Positions 43,190-50,896 of a stretch of DNA of 64,000 nucleotides are shown here, one piece after another. Source of the DNA: Rhizobium sp. TH2 (GTDB lineage: Bacteria; Pseudomonadota; Alphaproteobacteria; Rhizobiales; Rhizobiaceae); assembly GCF_024707525.1 (NCBI RefSeq), contig NZ_CP062231.1, positions 4,708,501-4,772,500 on the forward strand. The letters are read 5' to 3'. The position numbers and the translations under genes are program-made. Within the stretch, counting starts at the first letter, position 1. Every line of letters starts with the position of its first letter. Under the pieces are notes generated by a model that worked only from the letters and a program-made list of their open reading frames with translations, did no database searches and was not told the DNA's origin.

Positions 43190-44452
43190 TCAGTTGAGTT
43201 CGACGGCCACGGGCATCGACTTGATGCCACCGATGAAATTGGACCGAAGGAATTGATGCGGCTCGGTCTGGCGCATGCTCTTCACGCGCTTGGCAAATTC
43301 CTGGAACAGGCAGCGCACTTCGAGCCGCGCCAGCCACATGCCGAGACAGACATGCGCGCCGCCCTGGCCGAACGCCATGTGGCGATTGGGCGAGCGCCGG
43401 AAGTCCACCTCGTAGGGACGGTCGAAGGCTTCTTCATCGCGATTTCCCGACGCAAACCAGAGCAGCACCTTGTCACCCTCACGGATCGTCTTGCCGTGCA
43501 GCTCGATATCCTGGGTGGCGGTCCGCCGGAAATAGAGCGTCGGCGACGCCCAGCGGATCACCTCGTCGGGCATGGTCTCCCAGAGGCTGTCGTCACCCGT
43601 CTGCAATTCCTTGAGGAGGTGCGGATGGCTGGCGAGCGCATGCAGCCCGGCGGAGATCGAGTAACGAGTCGTGTCGTTACCGGCGGCGACGAGCAGGCAG
43701 AAGAAGTTGCGGAACTCCTCCTCGCTGATCACATTGCCCTCCTTGTCGGGCTGCAGGATGAGGTTGAGAACGCCTGATGTATCACCCTTCTTGCGCTTGT
43801 CGTGCATCAGCCGCTTGGCATAGTCGAAGAGTTCCGCGCCGGCCGGTGAGCGGAATGGCATCAGCCGGTAAGCGTCGGTATCGGCCTTGTCGAGCACGAG
43901 ATCGGTGAAATCGGAATCGGTATTGGCGATCAGCGCGTCGCCCTTTTCCACCAGCCATTCGAGGTCTTCGTCCGGCGTGCCGATGATCTGTCCGAGCATC
44001 CGCATCGGCAGCTGCCGCGCCACCATCTTGACGGCATCGAACTCGCCGCGCGGCAGAACCTGATCGAGGATGTCGTCGCAGATCCTGCGAATCTGCTCTT
44101 CGAACAGCGCCACGACCGGCTTGGAAAAGGCCTTGGCCACCAGAATCCGGACGCGGGTATGATCGGGCGGATCGGTTTCCTGGAAGGTCCGGCGCGCCAG
44201 ATATTCCTCATAGGTCTGGTCTTCCATGCGAATGCCGCGTGCGGATGAGAAGACCTGGTTGTTGCGGTTTGCCTCGAGGATATCGGCGTGGCGCGTGAGC
44301 GCCCAGAAACCCTTGCCGCCGGCGTAGTCGCACCAGGCGACGGGATCTTCCCGCCGCATGCGGGCGAACGTGTTGTAGGGCGCTCCGTTGACGAATGTAT
44401 CGTGACTCGACAGGTCGGCGTGACCATCGTCGGCTGGCGTGAAAACCGTCAT
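43190..44452 (-). CDS. Cytochrome P450
   Basis: Soluble bacterial P450, 420 aa. Heme-thiolate motif FGQGGAHVCLG with Cys369, ExxR at Glu297-Arg300 (EVIR), I-helix AAGNDTTR (256-263) with the oxygen-activating Asp-Thr, and the substrate-recognition-region motif DPPDHTRVR. The ATG at 44452 has AGGAGGG seven bases upstream. It heads an operon with a glutamine-synthetase-like ligase and its ferredoxin. Likely reaction: hydroxylation or N-dealkylation of an imported amine. Confidence 0.92.
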   Translation of the reverse strand: MTVFTPADDGHADLSSHDTFVNGAPYNTFARMRREDPVAWCDYAGGKGFWALTRHADILEANRNNQVFSSARGIRMEDQTYEEYLARRTFQETDPPDHTRVRILVAKAFSKPVVALFEEQIRRICDDILDQVLPRGEFDAVKMVARQLPMRMLGQIIGTPDEDLEWLVEKGDALIANTDSDFTDLVLDKADTDAYRLMPFRSPAGAELFDYAKRLMHDKRKKGDTSGVLNLILQPDKEGNVISEEEFRNFFCLLVAAGNDTTRYSISAGLHALASHPHLLKELQTGDDSLWETMPDEVIRWASPTLYFRRTATQDIELHGKTIREGDKVLLWFASGNRDEEAFDRPYEVDFRRSPNRHMAFGQGGAHVCLGMWLARLEVRCLFQEFAKRVKSMRQTEPHQFLRSNFIGGIKSMPVAVELN

Positions 44453-44486
44453 CGCAAACCCTCCTTTTTGCCTTTGAAATAACAAT

Positions 44487-44501
44487 TACACGTGTTAAGT
44501 A
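44487..44501. promoter_or_regulatory. ACACGTGT palindrome with GTTAAGTA upstream of the P450 gene
   Basis: TTACACGTGTTAAGTA contains an 8-bp perfect palindrome and shares GTTAAGTA with the motifs at 10899 and 29861. It lies between the divergent P450 and amidotransferase genes, about 40 bp from the P450 start. It is a candidate operator. Confidence 0.4.
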
Positions 44502-44558
44502 TATTTACAAGTGCCTTATGCACACATTAATCCCGGCCCCGCATGCAATGGATTTGCC

Positions 44559-45272
44559 ATGACTCGACGCATCGCCATCCTGCTGACCAGCACCGACACA
44601 TCGGATTTTGCCAAGCGCCATCCTGATGACGGGCAGAAATTCACCACCCTGCTGCAGCCGCTACGTCCAGACTGGCGCTTCGATGTCGTCAGCGTCAAGG
44701 ACGGCGTGTTCCCTGATGCCGTCGACAGCTATGACGGCTATGTCATCACCGGCTCACCGGCCTCGGTGAACGGGCCGGAAGACTGGGTGGCGCGGCTGAT
44801 GTCCTTGATCCGCGACATCGAGGTGCGGCGCATCCCGATGTTCGGCGCCTGCTTCGGCCATCAGGCGATCGCGGTCGCGTTGGGTGGATCGGTGACGAAA
44901 TCGGATAAGGGCTGGGGCCTGGGCACCGCGCCCACCCATTTCGATCAAAAAGCGCCATGGATGGAGCCTTTTCGCGATCACCTCGTCCTGTTCGCCGCCC
45001 ATCAGGAGCAGGTGCAGGAACTCCCTGATGGCGCCGAGATCCTCGGCGGCGACACCTTCTGCCCGATCGGCGCCTATCGGATCGGCGACCACGTCTTCGC
45101 CACGGAATACCATCCCGAGATGACCCACCGCTTCATCGCGGAGCTTCTCGACGAACTGGATGGCAAACTCGATGCCGATACGCTCGACAAGGCGCGGGCC
45201 ACGCTCGACAGCCCGGCCGAAGGGACGTTCTTCGCGCAGTGGATCGTCAATTTTCTCGAGTATCGGGGCTGA
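44559..45272 (+). CDS. Class I glutamine amidotransferase-like hydrolase
   Basis: 237 aa. Triad: nucleophile Cys98 in GACFGHQA, His185 and Glu187 in EYHPEMT. Stand-alone class I amidotransferases next to gamma-glutamyl ligases (as PuuD beside PuuA) cleave gamma-glutamyl amides, so this enzyme probably removes glutamate after oxidation of the intermediate. I start at ATG 44559; a GTG at 44511 is in frame but adds non-conserved residues. Its stop is 13 bp from the convergent GntR gene's stop. Confidence 0.82.
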   Translation: MTRRIAILLTSTDTSDFAKRHPDDGQKFTTLLQPLRPDWRFDVVSVKDGVFPDAVDSYDGYVITGSPASVNGPEDWVARLMSLIRDIEVRRIPMFGACFGHQAIAVALGGSVTKSDKGWGLGTAPTHFDQKAPWMEPFRDHLVLFAAHQEQVQELPDGAEILGGDTFCPIGAYRIGDHVFATEYHPEMTHRFIAELLDELDGKLDADTLDKARATLDSPAEGTFFAQWIVNFLEYRG

Positions 45273-45285
45273 TCAAGGCCAGACT

Positions 45286-45942
45286 CTAAGCGCGCGACAG
45301 AACCGCGATCAGGTCCATCGCCGTCACGCTGTCGAACATGACATGCGCCACCATCATCTCTTCCGCCGCCGCCGAATCCCGATCCATGATCAGCTCGGCG
45401 ATCTTGCGATGCTCCAGCGCCGACTTGGGGATCGATCCCTTGTAGCGATAGCGCGCCCGGTAATAGGCGAGCAGTTTGCGGGCGTTGATCTTGATGGTCT
45501 CCAGCAGCACCGGATTATGCGACGAGGTCGCGACGAGACGGTGGAAATTGAGATTGGCGAGATAGTAGCGGTCCGGCTCGCCGTCGCCATGTTCCGCGAG
45601 ATGGTTTTCGCAGTCACGCACGGCCTGTTCGAGCGTCCTGCCATCCTCCGCCGAGAGGCGGCGTGCCGCGAGGCCTGCCGCATGGCCCTCGAGCTTGGCA
45701 TGAACTTCGAGGATCGCGAGGAATTCCTCAAGATTGGGCTTGAACACCTCCGCCCCGCCGCGCGGCTTGCGCCTGAGGATGCCTAGTGCATCGAGCTGCA
45801 GCAGCGCCTCGCGCACCGGCGTGCGGGACACGCCAAACTGAGTGACAAGCGCCTTTTCCTCCAGCACATCGCCGGGCATCAACCCGCCCTGCTCGATTTC
45901 GCGGACGATATGATCGACGATCTGATCGGTTTGGCTTCCCAT
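45286..45942 (-). CDS. GntR-family regulator, FadR/VanR (FCD) subfamily
   Basis: 218 aa: N-terminal winged helix (MPGDVLEEKALVTQFGVSRTPVREALLQLDALG, residues about 22-54 in that order) and C-terminal all-helical FCD effector domain with the metal-binding histidine region (LEHRKIAELIMDRD). Divergent from the HDAC-like gene at 46069, which it most likely controls. Its product senses a small carboxylic or amine ligand. An AT-rich imperfect dyad lies just upstream. Confidence 0.86.
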   Translation of the reverse strand: MGSQTDQIVDHIVREIEQGGLMPGDVLEEKALVTQFGVSRTPVREALLQLDALGILRRKPRGGAEVFKPNLEEFLAILEVHAKLEGHAAGLAARRLSAEDGRTLEQAVRDCENHLAEHGDGEPDRYYLANLNFHRLVATSSHNPVLLETIKINARKLLAYYRARYRYKGSIPKSALEHRKIAELIMDRDSAAAEEMMVAHVMFDSVTAMDLIAVLSRA

Positions 45943-45953
45943 GTGCCCATCTT

Positions 45954-45992
45954 ATGTATTTTTTGTGTGATGATGAATATACAAAAACGTAT
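45954..45992. promoter_or_regulatory. AT-rich imperfect inverted repeat between gntR and HDAC-like genes
   Basis: ATGTATTTTTTGT (45954-45966) and ACAAAAACGTAT (45981-45992) are near reverse complements flanking a 14-bp spacer. GntR/FCD proteins commonly use AT-rich dyads containing GTAT/ATAC near their own start. Candidate autoregulatory operator. Confidence 0.45.
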
Positions 45993-46068
45993 CTCCTAGT
46001 GCAATTGCATCATGGATGCCGACCGCCGTTCGTGAAAGCTTAATCCCAACTCTGGGAGGAGCTTCAGA

Positions 46069-47175
46069 ATGGCCACGGCATTTTACTTCGACGAACGCTG
46101 CCTTTGGCACACGACGGGCGAACACGTCATCATCGCGCCGGTCGGAGGTTACCTGCAGCCGCCCTCCAGCGGAGGCCATGCCGAGAACCCCGAAACCAAG
46201 CGCCGGCTGAAAAACCTCATCGAGGTTTCCGGCCTCGGCGATCATCTCGAATGGCGCAAAGCTGAGCCGGTGACCCGGGCCGAGATGCAGCGCATCCACA
46301 CGCCGAAATATCTCGACGAATTCAAGCGCCTCTCCGATGCAGGCGGCGGCAATGCCGGCTACTATTCGCCCTTCGGTCCCGGCTCGTTCGAGATCGCTGC
46401 GATTTCGGCCGGTCTTGTGAAGCGCGCGGTATCGGATGTCTTCCATCGCCGGCTCGACAATGCCTATGTCATATCCCGCCCGCCGGGCCATCATTGCCTG
46501 CCGGATGCCTCGATGGGCTTCTGCCTGCTGGCCAATATCCCACTGGCGCTCGAAGCGCTCCGCGCCGAAGTGGGCCCTGTCCGGGCAGCCGTGGTGGATT
46601 GGGACGTGCATCATGGCAACGGCACCGAAGCATGCTTCTATGATCGCGACGACACGCTGACGATCAGCCTGCATCAGGAAAACTGCTTCCCGCCGGACCA
46701 AGGCCGAGCCGAAGCCCGCGGGACGGGCAAGGGCGAAGGCTATAACCTCAACATTCCGCTTCTTCCCGGCGGCGGCTACCAGGCCTATCTCGACGCGTTC
46801 GACCTGCTGGTGACGCCTGCTCTGCGCGCCTTCAAGCCCGAGATCATCGTCATCGCCTCGGGCCTCGACGCCAATGCCTTCGATCCGCTCGCCCGAATGC
46901 AGGCGCATTCGGAAACCTTCCGCGCCATGGCGTCGAAGATCAAGGCGCTTGCGGACGAGCTCTGCGGAGGACGCCTGCTGGCCGCGCATGAGGGTGGTTA
47001 CTCCGAAGGCTATGTGCCCTTCTGCGGGCTCGCCCTAATCGAGGAATTCTCGGGCCATCGCACCCCGGTGCAGGATCCGTTCCTCGATATCCTCACCGCG
47101 CAGCAACCCCCGGCCGATTTCATCGCCTATCAGCGCGCGCGGCTCGAAAAGCAGGCGGCAAGCCTCGGCTTCTGA
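46069..47175 (+). CDS. Histone deacetylase-superfamily amidohydrolase (acetylpolyamine amidohydrolase-like)
   Basis: 368 aa zinc hydrolase of the class II HDAC-like fold. The tandem catalytic histidines are His141-His142 (RPPGHHCLPD) and zinc ligands are Asp179, His181 (WDVHHGNG) and Asp267 (ASGLDANAFDP); a C-terminal HEGGYSEGY supplies the transition-state tyrosine. Bacterial members remove acetyl or other acyl groups from polyamines or amides. Ribosome-binding site GGGAGGAG. It lies between an amine-oxidation cluster and an amide-hydrolysis cluster, in keeping with an amide substrate. Confidence 0.87.
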   Translation: MATAFYFDERCLWHTTGEHVIIAPVGGYLQPPSSGGHAENPETKRRLKNLIEVSGLGDHLEWRKAEPVTRAEMQRIHTPKYLDEFKRLSDAGGGNAGYYSPFGPGSFEIAAISAGLVKRAVSDVFHRRLDNAYVISRPPGHHCLPDASMGFCLLANIPLALEALRAEVGPVRAAVVDWDVHHGNGTEACFYDRDDTLTISLHQENCFPPDQGRAEARGTGKGEGYNLNIPLLPGGGYQAYLDAFDLLVTPALRAFKPEIIVIASGLDANAFDPLARMQAHSETFRAMASKIKALADELCGGRLLAAHEGGYSEGYVPFCGLALIEEFSGHRTPVQDPFLDILTAQQPPADFIAYQRARLEKQAASLGF

Positions 47176-47280
47176 CAGGCCGCATGGTGCATTTGCATCA
47201 TTTACAGACGGCCCGATCAGCGGCCTCATGACGAAAAACAAGGGTGAACCGGCAAACAGCCGAAAATGGGAGAATGCGTT

Positions 47281-48531
47281 ATGGACTTCAATCGTCGTCA
47301 ATTTCTGTTGAGCTCGGTGGCGACCTTTGCCGTCGCCTCGCTTTCCACGCCGCTCCTGGCCGCCGACCCGATCGTTATCGGCGTTCCCACGGCGAAATCC
47401 GGTCCCGTCGGCGTCGCCGACCAGGCTGACTGGCTCAACGGCGTCACCATGGCGGTCGAGGAAATCAACGCCGCCGGCGGCGTCAACGGCCGGCCGCTCG
47501 AAACCCGCGTGGTCGACATCGACCTTTTGACCCCCGAAGGTACGGTCGCGGCCTTCCAGAGCCTCGTCGAGGGCGGCGTCCAGGCGCTCGCCCATTCCTT
47601 CGCCATCATCCCGCAGCCCGCGATGGACGTGGCGGCTTCGAACGGCGTGCCCTATCTGAACGGCAATACCAGCCAGGCCAGCCTCGACCTGATCAAGTCC
47701 AACCCGAAATACCACAACATTTTCCAGATCGATGTTGCCGAGACCTATTACGGTGCGGGCTTCGTGAAGTTCCTGTCGAACCAGAAGGCTGCGGGCTGGA
47801 AGCCGAAGAACAACCGCATCCATATCGTCCAGGAGCAGATCGGCTATACGCAGGTCATCTCGAAGGCGACCCAGGCAGCAATCGCCGCCACGAATGGCGA
47901 GTGGGTGCAGGGTCCGATCACCGACATCCAGTTCCCGGTGCAGGACTGGACACCCGTGATCCAGGCCATCAAGGAGGCCGACTGCGGTGTCATCATGATC
48001 GACCACTGGGTGGCGGCGGAACTCGCGAGTTTCGCCCAGGCCTATGTGCTGGATCCGACGCAAGGCTCGCTGGTCTATCTCCAGTACGGCCCATCGCAGC
48101 CCGAATTCCTCGATCTCGCGGGCGAGGCTTCCGAGGGCTTCATCTGGGGTTCGGTGATCGGCGTCTACGCTGACGAGAAGGGCAATGCCTTTCGCAAGGC
48201 ATATCAGGAAAAATATCCCGGCACGATGGGCATGGTCTATACCGGCTCCGGCTATGACACCATCCACATCCTCGCCGAGGTCTGGAAGACGACGGATCCG
48301 AAGGACTTCGATGCCGTCGGCAAGGCGATCAAGGCGATCAAGTATCGCGGCGTTTGCGGTACCTACACATTCGCCACCGACACCAATTCGCCGATCAGCT
48401 ATCCGACCATGACCGACGATGCCGACTCCGCCCAAGCGCATCTGATCTTCCAGGTGCAGGACGGCGCGCACAAGATCATCTCGCCCGCCAGCCTCAAGGA
48501 AGCTGACATGCGGCCCGCTCCGTGGATGTAA
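47281..48531 (+). CDS. Periplasmic binding protein, LivK/amide-urea type, with Tat-like signal
   Basis: 416 aa receptor for the second Liv-type importer. The N-terminus (NRRQFLLSSVATFAVAS, ending in LLAADP) is a twin-arginine-type signal peptide. The mature part follows with IVIGVPTAKSGPVGVADQ and EINAAGGVNGRPLE. The long C-terminal half resembles amide/urea-binding receptors more than leucine-binding ones (impression only). Start ATG 47281 is fixed by the signal peptide. First gene of livK-livG-livF-livH-livM/dmfA1-dmfA2. Confidence 0.86.
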   Translation: MDFNRRQFLLSSVATFAVASLSTPLLAADPIVIGVPTAKSGPVGVADQADWLNGVTMAVEEINAAGGVNGRPLETRVVDIDLLTPEGTVAAFQSLVEGGVQALAHSFAIIPQPAMDVAASNGVPYLNGNTSQASLDLIKSNPKYHNIFQIDVAETYYGAGFVKFLSNQKAAGWKPKNNRIHIVQEQIGYTQVISKATQAAIAATNGEWVQGPITDIQFPVQDWTPVIQAIKEADCGVIMIDHWVAAELASFAQAYVLDPTQGSLVYLQYGPSQPEFLDLAGEASEGFIWGSVIGVYADEKGNAFRKAYQEKYPGTMGMVYTGSGYDTIHILAEVWKTTDPKDFDAVGKAIKAIKYRGVCGTYTFATDTNSPISYPTMTDDADSAQAHLIFQVQDGAHKIISPASLKEADMRPAPWM

Positions 48532-48542
48532 GCGGAAGAGCG

Positions 48543-49274
48543 ATGTCGGCTGACGCAACCATCTTCGGCTGCCGGGGGATCGGAATATCCTTCGGCGGCC
48601 GGGCTATCCTGCAGGACGTGACGCTATCCGTCGCCGCCGGCGAGGTCCTCGGCCTCGTTGGCCCGAACGGAGCCGGCAAGACGTCGCTGTTCGAAATCCT
48701 CTGCGGTCGCTACACCGCCGAAAGCGGACAGGTTTTCCTCGGGGATCGCGACATCACCCGCATGTCGGTCCACGACCGCGCGCGGCTTGGGCTCGGGCGG
48801 ACCTACCAGAGCCCGGTCGTGCCCGGCTCATTGACGATAGCGGAGACCTTCCGCGCGGCGCGCTATGCCTACAAGCCCTACAAGACCCGAATGGATGCCG
48901 AACGGGCTTGCCATCTCGCCAATTTTCGCCAGCCATGGGACCGTGTCGCCGGTTCGCTCGACACGTTCGACCGCCGCAAGCTGCTGCTCTCCTGCCTGCT
49001 GATGCGCCATCCCTCGGTGCTGTTGCTGGACGAGCCCGCCTCGGGTCTGATCAATTCCGAGATCGACGAACTCGACCTGATCATCCGCCGCCTCGTCGAC
49101 GAATATAATATCGGCGCGATCCTGATCGAGCACCGGCTGGAGCTTCTGTCGGCCATCGCCGATCGTGCCGTGGTTCTCGACATGGGGCTCGTCATCGCAT
49201 CAGGCACGCCGCGCGATGTGTTCCGCGATCCGCGCGTGCTCGCCGCCTATTTCGAGGAACCCGCCCATGGTTGA
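48543..49274 (+). CDS. ABC ATPase LivG with degenerate signature motif
   Basis: 243 aa. Walker A GPNGAGKT (40-47) and Walker B VLLLDEPASGL are intact, but the signature position reads SLDTFDRRKLLLS with no LSGGQ- or YGxQ-like core. Start ATG 48543 with GGAAGAG upstream, 11 bp after the receptor gene. As in the first importer, the LivF partner has a normal signature, so the pair may be an asymmetric ATPase. The 3' end overlaps livF by 8 bp. Confidence 0.85.
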   Translation: MSADATIFGCRGIGISFGGRAILQDVTLSVAAGEVLGLVGPNGAGKTSLFEILCGRYTAESGQVFLGDRDITRMSVHDRARLGLGRTYQSPVVPGSLTIAETFRAARYAYKPYKTRMDAERACHLANFRQPWDRVAGSLDTFDRRKLLLSCLLMRHPSVLLLDEPASGLINSEIDELDLIIRRLVDEYNIGAILIEHRLELLSAIADRAVVLDMGLVIASGTPRDVFRDPRVLAAYFEEPAHG

Positions 49275-49965
49275 TGTGTTGAAAGTCGAGGGCCTGACGG
49301 CGGGATACGGCCCCCTTCGCGTGCTTCACGACATATCCTTCAAGATCGCCGAGGGCGAACGCATAGGCCTCGTAGGCCTGAACGGTCACGGCAAGACCAC
49401 GCTGTTTCGAGCCATCTCCTCACAGGTCGGCTGGCAATCGGGGTCGATCCAGTTGTTGGGACTCGAGGTCGGCGGAAGCCGCTCGACCGGTCCAGGGCGG
49501 TTGACGCCGGGCATCGTCCGGGCCGGGCTGGCCATGGCGCCGCAAGGCGACGCGATATTCCCGGGCCTCACTGTCGCCCAGCATCTCGATTGCGGCGCCT
49601 ATACGCCGACCGCCTGGCGCGAGCGAAAACAACGCCGCGAGATGATCTTCGACATATTCCCACCGCTCAGGAAACTCGAGCATGCCCTGGTCGGCCGCCT
49701 CTCGGGTGGCGAGCGGCGCATGGTCAGCGTCGGCCGTGCCCTGATGGTGGAAGCCAAGCTGTATCTCATCGACGAGCCATCGCTGGGGCTGGCGCCAAAA
49801 ATTTCCACCAGCGTGATCGAGGCGCTGTTTTCCCTGCCGCAGGATGGCCGTGCCATGATCATCGCCGAACAGAATGTGGCACTTCTGTCAGGACGCGTCG
49901 ACCGGATGGTGGGCATGCATGCCGGCCGTCTCCGGGGCGACGTCGGACATGTGAGCTTGCATTAA
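49267..49965 (+). CDS. ABC ATPase LivF
   Basis: 232 aa. Walker A GLNGHGKT, signature LSGGERRMVSVGRAL and Walker B LYLIDEPSLGLAP. The true start is the ATG at 49267 (VDVLKVEGLTAGYG follows), inside the end of livG; the longer upstream frame lies entirely within livG. It is followed 1 bp later by livH. Part of the importer that probably supplies the substrate of the formamidase encoded downstream. Confidence 0.88.
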   Translation: MVDVLKVEGLTAGYGPLRVLHDISFKIAEGERIGLVGLNGHGKTTLFRAISSQVGWQSGSIQLLGLEVGGSRSTGPGRLTPGIVRAGLAMAPQGDAIFPGLTVAQHLDCGAYTPTAWRERKQRREMIFDIFPPLRKLEHALVGRLSGGERRMVSVGRALMVEAKLYLIDEPSLGLAPKISTSVIEALFSLPQDGRAMIIAEQNVALLSGRVDRMVGMHAGRLRGDVGHVSLH

Positions 49966-49966
49966 G

Positions 49967-50896
49967 ATGGACCTCTCGATCCTCCTCGTTCACGGACTTT
50001 CGCTGGCCGCCATCTACGGCCTGATGGCCATCGGCATCAGTCTGCTCTGGTCGTCGATCGGCATGATCAACATGGCCCACGGCGCCTCCTTCGCCGTCGC
50101 CGGCTATGCAGCCTGGGGCGCGGCCGAAGTTGCCAAGCCGCTGATCCTCGCCACCCTGGGCAAGACCTTGTCCGGAACGATCGCCATGGCGGGAGTCTGC
50201 CTGTCGGCTGGCGCGCTCAGCGGGGCGATCATGGGCGGGCTTATCTATCTCCTCGCCTTCCTGCCCATTCACGACAAACCGAATTTCGCCGTGCGAAGCC
50301 TGATCGTCACGCTCGCGATCAACATGGCGACAGTCCAGACCCTGCTCTGGGTGTTCGGACCGAAGCAGAAGAACCTCCCCAAGATCTTCGGCATGGGCAG
50401 GATCGAATTCCTCGGCCTCTCCGCCCGCTACGACCAGCTGGGAACGATCATCGGAACCACCGTCATCCTCGGCCTGCTGCTTTTCTGGCTGAAGGTCAGC
50501 CGCAAGGGGCTAGAGATCCGCGCCATGATGCAAAACCCGGAAGGAGCGGTGCTGTCGGCGATCTCCGTCCGCTGGACGGCACTGCCCGTGACCATGCTGA
50601 CAGGTGCGTTGGCCGGCCTCGCATCGGTGTTGCTGTCGCAGACCATCTTCGTCTCGCCGACGTCGGGCGCCGTGCCGCTGATCAAGGGACTGACGATCGC
50701 GCTGCTCGGAGGGCTCGGTTCGGTTCCCGGCGCGGTGGCGGGTGCCGTGATCATCGGCTTCCTCGAAGCCATTATCGGCGCCTTGCCCTTCCTCGGCCAG
50801 CGCTACGTTCTGTTCGGAACCTTCCTCTTCATCATCGCCGTCCTGATCATCCGTCCGCGCGGAATCGGCGGGCTTCTGGACAAGGCGCGTAAATGA
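49967..50896 (+). CDS. ABC permease LivH
   Basis: 309 aa hydrophobic permease. The first segment LAAIYGLMAIGISLLWSSIG and the INMAHGASFAVAGY block are typical of LivH. The C-terminal region GLTIALLGGLGSVPGAVAGAV is the conserved pore segment. ATGA overlap with the next gene at 50893-50896. Confidence 0.88.
   Translation: MDLSILLVHGLSLAAIYGLMAIGISLLWSSIGMINMAHGASFAVAGYAAWGAAEVAKPLILATLGKTLSGTIAMAGVCLSAGALSGAIMGGLIYLLAFLPIHDKPNFAVRSLIVTLAINMATVQTLLWVFGPKQKNLPKIFGMGRIEFLGLSARYDQLGTIIGTTVILGLLLFWLKVSRKGLEIRAMMQNPEGAVLSAISVRWTALPVTMLTGALAGLASVLLSQTIFVSPTSGAVPLIKGLTIALLGGLGSVPGAVAGAVIIGFLEAIIGALPFLGQRYVLFGTFLFIIAVLIIRPRGIGGLLDKARK

Noticed and set aside
45952..46989. 345-codon open frame on the minus strand
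   Set aside because: It is antisense to the HDAC-like gene, whose zinc and catalytic residues are all present in the other strand.
47035..48558. 507-codon open frame on the minus strand
   Set aside because: It is antisense to the second receptor gene, which has a clear Tat-like signal peptide and family pattern.
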